Assembly (NCBI GenBank): GCA_955652845.1 | Contig: CATPBY010000515.1 | Coordinates: forward strand, 1-10,070 | Length of the DNA: 10,070 nt | DNA from: an uncultured Terriglobales bacterium | GTDB taxonomy: Bacteria > Acidobacteriota > Terriglobia > Terriglobales > Acidobacteriaceae | Reading direction: 5' to 3' | Part shown: positions 1 through 5,374 of the stretch, in pieces | Layout: every line of letters begins with the position of its first letter | Position numbering within the stretch: position 1 is the stretch's first letter | Position numbers and translations under genes: made by a program | Notes under the pieces: model-generated | What the model was told of the DNA's origin: nothing | The model's database searches: none | Seen by the model: only the letters and a program-made list of their open reading frames with translations

Positions 1-370
1 AGATGATATAAGCCGCGTGACGCTGATCAGGTTCGTCGATCACGGCGTAACGGGCGTAGCAACGGCCATCGGGAAGACGATTTCCTCCCGACTTACCGGA
101 GAGAAGCAAACGCCCGAGAGTCATTCCCAGATCGTCGGCTTCGGAGATCTGAAAAAGAGCCAGCATGCGCTTGCTTGCTGCTGGGCCATCACCGGCGGAG
201 ATCAATTCCTCAGCTAAAGCGAACAGGCCAGGTTTGCCAGGAACATGCAATATGCTGGCCTTCGACTCGCAACGGAACCACGGCGACCATTGCAGGCGGC
301 GCGGATCCAGCAAAGTCTCCAGGCCATAGCGAGAGAAGGATTCACTGACCAGACGACTTAAGTTTTCCAT
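1..370 (-). CDS. Conserved-looking hypothetical protein, 3' end cut off by the window edge
   Basis: The frame is open for 123 codons from an ATG at 370-368 to the left edge with no stop. The start is well supported: GAGGG lies at 381-377, six bases before the ATG. The product begins MENLSRLVSESFSRYGLETL and contains an LDPRRLQWSPWFR stretch, a PGKPGLFALAEE stretch, an RMLALFQISEADDLGM stretch and an RCYARYAVIDEP stretch. The mix of charged and hydrophobic residues and the lack of low-complexity sequence look like a genuine soluble protein. There is no signal peptide or membrane segment in the visible part. I have the impression of similar short proteins of unknown function in Acidobacteriota, but I cannot name a family or assign a function. 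The next gene on the same strand (823-1122) lies 452 bp upstream, so the two probably do not form a tight operon. Confidence 0.75.
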   Translation of the reverse strand, partial: MENLSRLVSESFSRYGLETLLDPRRLQWSPWFRCESKASILHVPGKPGLFALAEELISAGDGPAASKRMLALFQISEADDLGMTLGRLLLSGKSGGNRLPDGRCYARYAVIDEPDQRHAAYII

Positions 371-822
371 GCCTATCCCTCAACGTAGCCTGGGAAGAAA
401 GGGACTGCCTACCCTCCTGGCGAGGCTTTTTCCACACAGTATTTTCAAACGCTGTCGTTCCCCCGAGGGGATATTCAATGAACCGAACCGGGGAACGGCC
501 ACCGCGCGAGCCCACTGCCGGCAGAAGTCGTTGTCAGAGCAGAAATCGTCAGATATGACCCGCCCTGACTGGCGAGTTTTGCCAGCCCCTGCTTGCCCAT
601 GGCAGCACCGTGCACCTCGACCACGGCATCCGCCTCTGTCCTTGCTTTTCTTTCGTTCGTCGCCTCCGGTTGCTTGAGGCGTTTTAGAGCTCTATGGGAT
701 GCAAACAGTACGCCCGTATGTAGGGCCTGTCAAGAGGGTAGCCCCATATATTGTATCTCGGTCTTAACGTTTGGGATGCCTCTCCGGACGCTGTCATTTT
801 CCACAACGCAGTCCTTCATCGT
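371..822. other. 452-bp stretch without a convincing gene
   Basis: This is the upstream region of the left-edge gene and the downstream region of the 823-1122 gene. Reading frames here are short and have biased, Arg/Ser/Pro-rich shadow-like translations. It contains a 10-bp palindrome CTGCCGGCAG (515-524), a small stem-loop CTGGC/GCCAG (569-573 with 581-585) and CCCCC-GA-GGGG (460-470). I see no tRNA, no strong promoter and no terminator with a proper U-tract. Confidence 0.5.
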
Positions 823-1122
823 TCACGATCGCGTTTCAGAACTCTGTGAGCTTCTTCTTTTTAGCGTGATTACGGGAGTTGGGCGCGGTGGACGCTGGCC
901 AGGTTGCCGCGGCCCCATCGGAACGTAGACATCCTCGAAGATTTCACGAGGCGCGACCCTGCGAGTTCCATCGGAAGTCTCGACTATGTAGTCGCCGACG
1001 CAGCCGCTATGTTCATGCCCTAGTGCGTCCACGAACATGACCGGCTGGGTCAGTTGCTTGGCCTTGATCAAAAATCGTGTGCGATAAGTCTGCCAGCCGC
1101 TTTCCACTTTCCTCACTTGCAT
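823..1122 (-). CDS. Small conserved-looking hypothetical protein (99 aa), GDY-motif type
   Basis: This 99-residue protein starts at ATG 1122-1120 and ends at TGA 825-823. Its first 70 residues look like a compact soluble domain: YRTRFLIKAKQLTQPV, then VDALGHEHSGCVGDYIVE, then SDGTRRVAPREIFEDVYVP. The GDY(I/L)V followed by DGT and IFEDVY pattern resembles short PGDYG-like proteins of unknown function. That link is from memory of the motif, not from a search. The last 30 residues are Pro/Arg/Ser-rich and probably disordered. No signal peptide or membrane segment is present. The Shine-Dalgarno site is poor (AGGG only three bases from the ATG). The start shares its A with the TAA stop of an upstream open frame (1122-1397), so translational coupling is possible. 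Function unknown. Confidence 0.6.
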   Translation of the reverse strand: MQVRKVESGWQTYRTRFLIKAKQLTQPVMFVDALGHEHSGCVGDYIVETSDGTRRVAPREIFEDVYVPMGPRQPGQRPPRPTPVITLKRRSSQSSETRS

Positions 1123-1623
1123 TAACCCTGGGGGAGGGTCAGTCCTTGGAAGTTAGTTGAGTGCCTGAATTCGTTGCTGCCATTGGCTGGATTTTTTATC
1201 TTGTCGAGTGAAGCGACTGTACCCGCGAAGCGCATCGCGGTCAATTCCATAAGTTTGGTGCACTGAGATAAAACTTGGCGGGAAACTTTCGCCGATCGAA
1301 ATTCAGCAGGGAAGTTTTTACGAGCAGGTTCAGGAGCTACGCCCTGACGCAAATTATCAGGGTGGAGGAGTGTCCGACGGAAACTCTGGGCGAACATGTC
1401 CTCTTAATTTCCACAGACCCCGCACAGGAATTGCAGAAACCAAGCTCGGAGAATAACCATGACAAGCCGCGAGAGAAATAGCTCATGCTGGTTTCTTTGC
1501 CAGCTTTGGGTCGCTCTTTCCGTTCTTCAGTAGCGGTTGATCTGGCCATGCCAAGGCAGAATCCTGAACCGCAAAGTTCGATAAAGAAGGCCGATTCCAA
1601 CCCAAAGGTAGTCCGGAAACGGT

Positions 1624-1651
1624 GCCACGGGCGCGATCCTACGCCGGTGGC
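1624..1651. repeat. Inverted repeat, GC-rich stem-loop
   Basis: GCCAC (1624-1628) pairs with GTGGC (1647-1651). After one G-G mismatch, GGCG (1630-1633) pairs with CGCC (1642-1645) around an 8-nt loop. There is no U-tract on either strand, so it is not a standard terminator. Confidence 0.5.
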
Positions 1652-1735
1652 AAGCCCTTCATGAAAACCTATGCTCCCCGGTGACCTCCACCGCTTAAAA
1701 CCCGCTACCGGCAAGCGTTTACAGCGCACGGATTC

Positions 1736-1755
1736 TTGTTCTGAAAACAGAACAA
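1736..1755. repeat. Perfect 8-bp inverted repeat with AAAA spacer, operator-like
   Basis: TTGTTCTG (1736-1743), AAAA, CAGAACAA (1748-1755) gives 16 of 16 symmetric positions. The short spacer and perfect symmetry fit a binding site for a dimeric regulator. It is not followed by a T-run on either strand. It does not match the LexA boxes I know (CTGT-N8-ACAG or GAAC-N4-GTTC). No gene starts close by, so its target is unclear. Confidence 0.5.
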
Positions 1756-1757
1756 AA

Positions 1758-1780
1758 ATCAGATTACTTACATTTCTGAT
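1758..1780. repeat. Perfect 6-bp inverted repeat
   Basis: ATCAGA (1758-1763) pairs with TCTGAT (1775-1780) across an 11-nt A/T-rich loop. It starts two bases after the inverted repeat at 1736-1755, making a tandem pair of stem-loops. Confidence 0.4.
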
Positions 1781-1953
1781 GCGGTCCGGAGTAAAAGGGC
1801 CGGGTGCCAGCGGGGCTTTTCGGCTTCTGCCCTGACCCCCTCAGGCGGTTCGAAGGGTCCCGCTTTATTTTTACCCAGGCCAAATTTCCTAAATGCGGGA
1901 ATTCAAACTGCGACCAGGTTTCGACTCCAACTGTGATGAGCTCTGTTATCGAC

Positions 1954-1971
1954 CAGGCTAAGGCCAGCCTG
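1954..1971 (-). terminator. Possible terminator hairpin downstream of tag
   Basis: CAGGCT (1954-1959) pairs perfectly with AGCCTG (1966-1971), with a 6-nt loop. A C-C mismatch and two more pairs extend the stem outward. It begins 25 bases after the tag stop codon on the tag strand. No U-tract follows, so intrinsic termination is doubtful. It could instead stabilise the 3' end of the message. Confidence 0.3.
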
Positions 1972-1996
1972 CTCGTAGATACTTCGGAGTGGTTGT

Positions 1997-2581
1997 CTAC
2001 TTGCGTCCGACTTGGGAATAACGGAAGCAGCTTACAGCGTGATCGTTCACCATCCCGACCGCTTGCATGAAGGCATAACAGATAGTTGATCCCACGAAGT
2101 TGAAGCCGCGCTTTTTCAGATCCTTGCTCATGGCGTCAGATTCAGGAGTGCGGGCGGGAACCTGCTTTGGCAAACCCCAGGCATTCACAATCGTCTTCCC
2201 GGAAACAAATTGCCAGATGTAACGGTCGAAGGAGCCAAACTCCTTCTGAATCTGAAGAAATGCTTTGGCATTTCTGACGGTGGAGGCAATTTTCAGCCGA
2301 TTGCGCACAATGCCGGGATCGCGCAGCAGGGTGTTCATCCCCCGGCGGTCATAATTCGCGATTCGTTCAGCGTCGAAGTGATCGAAGGCGGCGCGATAAT
2401 TCTCGCGCTTGTGAAGGATAGTGTCCCAGCTCAAGCCAGCCTGGGCGCCTTCGAGGATAAGAAATTCAAACAGAGTGCGATCGTCGTGCACAGGCACTCC
2501 CCATTCCTCATCGTGGTAGCGAATGGAGACCGGATTACGCGCCCAGAAGCAACGGACAACAGCCGGGGATTCACGATTCAT
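1997..2581 (-). CDS. tag: DNA-3-methyladenine glycosylase I (Tag)
   Basis: Cytoplasmic base-excision-repair enzyme that removes 3-methyladenine from alkylated DNA, leaving an abasic site. The protein aligns along its length with E. coli Tag, which I know well: RCFWARNP, YHDEEWGVPVHDD, LEGAQAGLSW, KKRGFNFVGSTICYAFMQA and MVNDHAVSC are all present. The zinc-binding set is complete: Cys11 and His23 near the N terminus, plus the His and Cys of NDHAVSC near the C terminus. The catalytic-pocket Glu (LEG) and Trp (LSW) are kept. Length is 194 aa from ATG 2581-2579. A TTG four codons earlier (2593) is possible, but GGA sits seven bases before the ATG, which favours the ATG, and a stop lies directly before the TTG. 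The gene stands alone and diverges from the VWFA gene. Confidence 0.95.
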   Translation of the reverse strand: MNRESPAVVRCFWARNPVSIRYHDEEWGVPVHDDRTLFEFLILEGAQAGLSWDTILHKRENYRAAFDHFDAERIANYDRRGMNTLLRDPGIVRNRLKIASTVRNAKAFLQIQKEFGSFDRYIWQFVSGKTIVNAWGLPKQVPARTPESDAMSKDLKKRGFNFVGSTICYAFMQAVGMVNDHAVSCFRYSQVGRK

Positions 2582-2696
2582 CGACAGGTCCAATCAAACC
2601 ATCAACTTCAGCCCCCATCGCCCCAGGATTCAGCTTGCGGTCGCGATTTGAATCAATCGGCGGTGCAAGTTTTTTCATCCGGTGCCTAAGTCACAG

Positions 2697-2813
2697 CAGA
2701 AGGCGTTTGATGTATGACCAAACGTGTGCTCCTTCTGTAACTTGGCAGGTCCTGTAGGGGTCTCGTACAGTCAGAACTGTAAAAGCGGCTCTACGTGCGG
2801 ATTTCGGCCCGCA
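2697..2813. promoter_or_regulatory. Three consecutive stem-loops in the tag/VWFA divergent region
   Basis: The first stem-loop pairs CAGAAGG (2697-2703) and CGTTTG (2704-2709) with CAAACG (2719-2724) and CCTTCTG (2731-2737). That is 13 bp around a 9-nt loop with one 6-nt bulge (2725-2730). The second is a perfect operator-like repeat: TACAGT (2766-2771), CAGA, ACTGTA (2776-2781). The third pairs TGCGG (2796-2800) with CCGCA (2809-2813). ACGTGC also occurs twice, at 2793 and 2814, 21 bp apart. A TATATA (2823-2828) just downstream could be a -10 for the VWFA gene, though no good -35 precedes it. The elements could be operators or a structured leader. Confidence 0.4.
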
Positions 2814-2880
2814 ACGTGCATCTATATACATAGGAAGCCGCTGGCAGTGTTTGGGCGTGAAAAAATTGGACTGGTTAGGC

Positions 2881-3879
2881 ATGAAGTACACACGCTGGTA
2901 TTTTTGTCTGATTGCGTTCAGTCTGGCCGTCACTGGTCTGCCGGCCCAGACACAAACGCCCTATGTTGCGACGTCCGGCCTAGCCCTTCCCACCGTTTCG
3001 CCTTCGTCCTCCTCCAGCGCTGACGCTGATCAGGATGATTCCGTCCTCACCATACGAAAGCGGGTCTCCGAAGTTAACGTTTTGTTTACGGCGACGGACC
3101 GGCACGGCAAATTTGTACGCGATCTGAAACAGGTTGACTTCACTATTCTCGATGACCACAAGCCGCCGCAAGCCATTGTAAATTTCCGTCGAGAAGTTGA
3201 TCTTCCAATCGAACTGGGAGTGCTGGTTGACACCAGCGGCTCAGTACGAGGTCGCTTTGACTTCGAGCAGGAAGCAACTGTCAGTTTCCTGCAAAGCACC
3301 CTGCGACCGAAATTCGATCGTGCCTTTGTAATGGGCTTCAGCAGCCATAGCCAGATAACCCAGGACTTCACCGATAACGTGAAACTGCTGGAGACCGGAG
3401 TTCACAGTCTGCGCGACGGCGGGGGGACGGCGCTTTACGACGCTATCTATCGTGCCTGCCATGACAAGCTGATGAAAGACAAGACGGACCATCCGGTGCG
3501 CCGCGCCATTATCGTGGTGAGCGATGGCGAGGACAACCAGAGTGAATACACCCGCGCCCAGGCGATCGAAATGGCGCAACGGGCCGAAGTAATCATCTAT
3601 GCAATTTCCACTGACGACAGCGGCCTGATTCTGCGCGGCGATAAATCTTTACAGCAGCTGGCCGACGCGACCGGGGGACGTGCCTTCTTTCCTTACAAAA
3701 TGAAGGACATCAAGAATTCGTTTGCAGCGATTGAAGACGAACTGCGCAGCCAGTACGTTGTCTCCTACCGGCCGGCGGACTTCGATGCCGATGGCCGCTA
3801 CCGCTCGATCGAAATCTCTGCCCTCAAGAAAGACCTTCAGGTTCGCGCTCGCCGGGGCTATTACGCGCCCAAGCAGTAG
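2881..3879 (+). CDS. Exported VWFA-domain protein, acidobacterial type
   Basis: Exported protein of 332 aa with a von Willebrand factor A domain. From ATG 2881 it has a classic signal peptide: MKYTR, a hydrophobic core, then LPAQT near residues 20-24. This is why I prefer ATG 2881 over the TTG (2851) and GTG (2857) upstream. Residues about 45-110 form a beta-rich leader with VNVLFTATD and VDFTILDD. The VWA domain follows with an intact MIDAS metal site: Asp117-x-Ser119-x-Ser121 (DTSGS), Thr183 (GGGTALYD) and Asp215 (SDGED). The C terminus carries ELRSQYVVSYRP and RARRGYYAP, a pattern typical of TIGR03436. A metal-dependent adhesion or protein-protein binding role outside the cytoplasm is likely, but the partner is unknown. 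No operon partner is visible: the next gene has its own promoter 130 bp downstream. Confidence 0.9.
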   Translation: MKYTRWYFCLIAFSLAVTGLPAQTQTPYVATSGLALPTVSPSSSSSADADQDDSVLTIRKRVSEVNVLFTATDRHGKFVRDLKQVDFTILDDHKPPQAIVNFRREVDLPIELGVLVDTSGSVRGRFDFEQEATVSFLQSTLRPKFDRAFVMGFSSHSQITQDFTDNVKLLETGVHSLRDGGGTALYDAIYRACHDKLMKDKTDHPVRRAIIVVSDGEDNQSEYTRAQAIEMAQRAEVIIYAISTDDSGLILRGDKSLQQLADATGGRAFFPYKMKDIKNSFAAIEDELRSQYVVSYRPADFDADGRYRSIEISALKKDLQVRARRGYYAPKQ

Positions 3880-3912
3880 GCAGGATGTCGATTCTTGTGC
3901 TTTAACCCTTCT

Positions 3913-3924
3913 GGGCGTACGCCC
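3913..3924. repeat. 12-bp perfect palindrome after the VWFA gene
   Basis: GGGCGTACGCCC lies 34 bases after the VWFA stop codon. As RNA it can form only a 4-bp stem with a GTAC loop, and no U-tract follows, so it is a weak terminator candidate or a protein-binding site. Confidence 0.3.
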
Positions 3925-4008
3925 CTTAAGCGCACCAGCCTATAACTGCAAACCGCGCAAAGGAATACCGCGAAGTCCGCAAAGAATTAGCAGCGCGAAC
4001 ATGGATGC

Positions 4009-4035
4009 TTGAGCGTCGCTTACCGGTGCTACAAT
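4009..4035 (+). promoter_or_regulatory. Extended -10 promoter for the 4095-4880 gene
   Basis: TTGAGC (4009-4014) is a fair -35. It is followed after 15 bp by TGC-TACAAT, an extended -10 (TG at 4027-4028, TACAAT at 4030-4035). The short spacer is compensated by the TGn extension. The start of transcription would be near 4042, giving a leader of roughly 50 nt before the ATG at 4095. Confidence 0.6.
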
Positions 4036-4094
4036 TTTAAGGTTAGAGCGCGCATCTAACTTGAAAGCGTCGCAAATCCGGACGTAGGATTTTA

Positions 4095-4880
4095 ATGTCA
4101 GATTGGCACCATAGGCTAGCGGTGGTCTTTGGGGCGTCTTGCCTGGCGCTGACGGGCCCGGCTTTCGCCCAACACCATTCGCCGAAGAAGCAATTGGTCA
4201 CACAGGCGCCTGCCGCGCCTGAGCCTGCGGCTCCCCCGGTGGCTGATCCTCCGCCTACCCTGGAGCAAATGCCCGCGTCGGCGCCAAAGGTTTCATTTCG
4301 CAATGGCCAGCTGACGATTATTGCTCCGAACTCAACTCTGGGAGACATCCTGCGGGCGGTACGATCCCAGACCGGGGCTTCCGTCGAAATCCCGGAAAAC
4401 GCCACCGAACGCGTGGTCGCTCAACTGGGGCCAGGGCCCGCGCGTGATGTGCTGGCTTCGCTATTGAACGGATCGCACTTCAACTATGTAATGCTTGGCT
4501 CGGCGACGGATCCCGAACAGGTGGAGAAGATAATACTCACATCAAAAGCGGGGATTGCCCCGGCTGGCACCGACGGCACGACGCCACCCGCAGGTTCGCC
4601 GACGCAAGCTATTCTGCAGCAGGCCGCAGAGACGCCCGAAGAGATGACGGAGGAACCGGCCGAGGAGGCGAACGACTCGGAAAATCAGGGCGACAACCAG
4701 GTGCCACCTCCGGATGCGGCGCAAACGGCGCAGCCCAATGGTCAGCCTGCGATTAAGACCCCGGAACAGCTCTTGCAGGAGCTGCAAAGGCAGCAGCAAA
4801 TCCAGCAGCAACAACAGCAGCAGCAACCGGCGGGCACACCGCAGCCGGTTCCCATACCCAGGACGCAGCCTCCGCAATAG
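4095..4880 (+). CDS. Exported protein with a secretin/TonB short N-terminal-like (STN) domain and Gln-rich tail
   Basis: A 261-residue protein starting at ATG 4095, with AGGA (4086-4089) five bases upstream. Residues 1-25 look like a signal peptide ending GPAFA, with likely cleavage before Gln26. A Pro/Ala-rich linker (35-62) leads to one small mixed alpha/beta domain at about 66-150: VSFRNGQLTI, then NSTLGDILRAVRSQTGASVEIP, then ARDVLASLLNGSHFNYV. This order resembles the STN/N0 domain that precedes secretins and TonB receptors. No secretin or beta-barrel follows. Residues 155-261 are low-complexity: acidic (179-198), then Gln-rich with eight consecutive Gln at 237-244 encoded by mixed CAG/CAA, then Pro-rich. 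It may be a periplasmic accessory to a secretion or pilus machine. That role is inference. The 3' end converges on the 5066-5248 gene. Confidence 0.8.
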   Translation: MSDWHHRLAVVFGASCLALTGPAFAQHHSPKKQLVTQAPAAPEPAAPPVADPPPTLEQMPASAPKVSFRNGQLTIIAPNSTLGDILRAVRSQTGASVEIPENATERVVAQLGPGPARDVLASLLNGSHFNYVMLGSATDPEQVEKIILTSKAGIAPAGTDGTTPPAGSPTQAILQQAAETPEEMTEEPAEEANDSENQGDNQVPPPDAAQTAQPNGQPAIKTPEQLLQELQRQQQIQQQQQQQQPAGTPQPVPIPRTQPPQ

Positions 4881-4886
4881 CTAAGT

Positions 4887-5063
4887 GCAGATCTCGGGCT
4901 TCAAGCGTCGGATCTGTGAGGTTAGCATTGCTTTAGCCTGAGAAATAGAAACCATCTGAGAGTGGCGGCGCAAGATCAGATGTCGTAATATGAAGCCCCA
5001 GGTCCGACGCCCGAGGTCTGAAGATTAAGGTTTGACGACTGAGGTTGGCCGTCTGGAGCCGGT
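4887..5063. repeat. Degenerate 7-bp tandem repeat in two inverted blocks
   Basis: On the plus strand nine back-to-back heptads run from 5001 to 5063: GGTCCGA, CGCCCGA, GGTCTGA, AGATTAA, GGTTTGA, CGACTGA, GGTTGGC, CGTCTGG, AGCCGGT. All nine have G at position 2, eight of nine have G at position 6, and the first six end in A. On the minus strand four heptads of the same type occupy 4914-4887: GATCCGA, CGCTTGA, AGCCCGA, GATCTGC. The two blocks therefore face each other. Block 1 carries one extra heptad relative to the matching part of block 2, as expected from heptad gain or loss. Confidence 0.7.
4889..5019 (+). ncRNA. Candidate structured RNA: three-way junction in the convergent gap
   Basis: The closing stem pairs 4889-4898 with 5010-5019 (10 bp) and, after a 7-nt bulge (4899-4905), 4906-4916 with 4999-5009 (11 bp). 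Two hairpins sit inside: 4919-4924 with 4934-4939 (6 bp) and CATCTGA (4953-4959) with TCAGATG (4976-4982). The non-Watson-Crick positions (4892-5016, 4913-5002 and 4922-4936) are all U-G in plus-strand RNA but would be A-C on the other strand. It begins 9 bases after the stop of the 4095-4880 gene, so it would be that gene's 3' UTR or a processed small RNA. No U-tract follows. It may instead be an interspersed repeat acting as DNA. Confidence 0.4.
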
Positions 5064-5065
5064 TC

Positions 5066-5248
5066 TCAATCTCCGCTTGCGTGGGTCTGGCTGGGAACGA
5101 GGACTGATGTGACTTGCGTGCGAACGCGGGAATGATAGGCAAATACGTTCAAGATGCCGGTGACGGCGCCGTACGCAACCACAATGCCCAGAACGACGCT
5201 GGTAACGGAAATCAGAAAGATGACGAAAGCTACTAGTAACCCGCCCAA
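5066..5248 (-). CDS. Tiny one-span membrane protein, TTG start
   Basis: A 60-residue frame from TTG 5248-5246 to TGA 5068-5066. AAGGGG (5260-5255) lies six bases before the TTG, a strong Shine-Dalgarno that decides the start. Residues 2-36 form one long hydrophobic segment (GGLLVAFVIFLISVTSV, then VLGIVVAYGAVTGILNVF). A polar tail with His/Arg and a SQTHASGD ending follows. A single inner-membrane span, or a tight helical pair, is likely. Function unknown. The frame stays open upstream to a stop at 5317-5315 and reads FITGFAVAASTGKGPNL just before the TTG, with no ATG/GTG. It converges with the 4095-4880 gene and diverges from uvrA. The complementary plus-strand frame reads as a shadow. Confidence 0.55.
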   Translation of the reverse strand: MGGLLVAFVIFLISVTSVVLGIVVAYGAVTGILNVFAYHSRVRTQVTSVLVPSQTHASGD

Positions 5249-5254
5249 GTTCGG

Positions 5255-5260
5255 CCCCTT
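5255..5260 (-). promoter_or_regulatory. Ribosome binding site fixing the TTG start at 5248
   Basis: AAGGGG on the minus strand is separated by six bases (5254-5249) from the TTG. It is the only good Shine-Dalgarno in this frame and supports a TTG rather than a missing upstream ATG. Confidence 0.55.
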
Positions 5261-5291
5261 GCCGGTAGATGCCGCAACCGCAAATCCGGTA

Positions 5292-5318
5292 ATGAATCGC
5301 GTGAATAACGTGAATCAC
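5292..5318. repeat. Three tandem 9-bp repeats between the divergent genes
   Basis: ATGAATCGC (5292-5300), GTGAATAAC (5301-5309) and GTGAATCAC (5310-5318) share RTGAATMRC. The last copy is itself symmetric (GTGA-A-TCAC). It lies 44 bases upstream of the TTG-start gene and 27 bases before the uvrA -35, a plausible operator array. Confidence 0.4.
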
Positions 5319-5344
5319 GCCGCGCGATCTTCACTGTACTCGCG

Positions 5345-5374
5345 TTGACGCTTGCTGCGGTTAGCAACTAAGAT
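5345..5374 (+). promoter_or_regulatory. Probable sigma-70-type promoter of uvrA
   Basis: TTGACG (5345-5350, five of six to TTGACA) is followed after 18 bp by TAAGAT (5369-5374). The spacer contains a short inverted repeat, TTGCT (5352-5356) and AGCAA (5363-5367). A 10-bp palindrome AGTGCGCACT (5386-5395) lies near the expected transcription start. The leader would be about 80 nt. Confidence 0.5.

Larger units (their letters stand above)
1123..1996. other. 874-bp gene-poor stretch rich in inverted repeats
   Basis: No frame here gives a protein I would accept. The best candidate is a 91-codon minus-strand frame (1397-1122), which ends in TAATG overlapping the start of the 823-1122 gene. Its translation has no recognisable domain, and I treat it only as a possible coupled leader. 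Inverted repeats are dense: 1624-1651, 1736-1755, 1758-1780, 1831-1845 (CCTGA/TCAGG) and 1954-1971. The stretch could hold decayed genes, a small RNA or regulatory DNA. The sequence alone does not decide. Confidence 0.45.

Noticed and set aside
421..445. CCTC-N5-GAGG followed by CTTTTT, a terminator-like element on the plus strand
   Set aside because: The stem is only four pairs and no plus-strand gene ends upstream of it.
515..524. Palindrome CTGCCGGCAG
   Set aside because: A 10-bp GC-rich palindrome is expected by chance in sequence of this composition and nothing around it gives it meaning.
681..696. GTTTTAGAGCT followed by CTATG, resembling the start of a type II CRISPR repeat
   Set aside because: It occurs once, with no spacer-repeat periodicity and no cas or tracrRNA sequence nearby.
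1337..1729. 130-codon minus-strand frame
   Set aside because: No recognisable domain, many Arg/Ser/Cys/Trp residues and no good ribosome binding site. It spans a strong stem-loop and looks like chance.
1790..1865. GGTTCGAAG (1847-1855) looks like a tRNA T-loop
   Set aside because: The flanking bases do not form a 5-bp T-stem, and no acceptor, D or anticodon stems can be placed around it.
2210..2689. 159-codon plus-strand frame
   Set aside because: It is antisense to tag, whose conserved residues clearly show the real coding frame.
4134..4145. Possible lipoprotein lipobox (GASC) in the signal peptide of the 4095-4880 protein
   Set aside because: The -3 position is Gly rather than Leu/Val/Ile and a normal cleavage site (AFA before Gln) lies further on.
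4542..4877. 111-codon minus-strand frame with a run of Leu
   Set aside because: The poly-Leu stretch is the complement of the CAG/CAA Gln run in the 4095-4880 gene.
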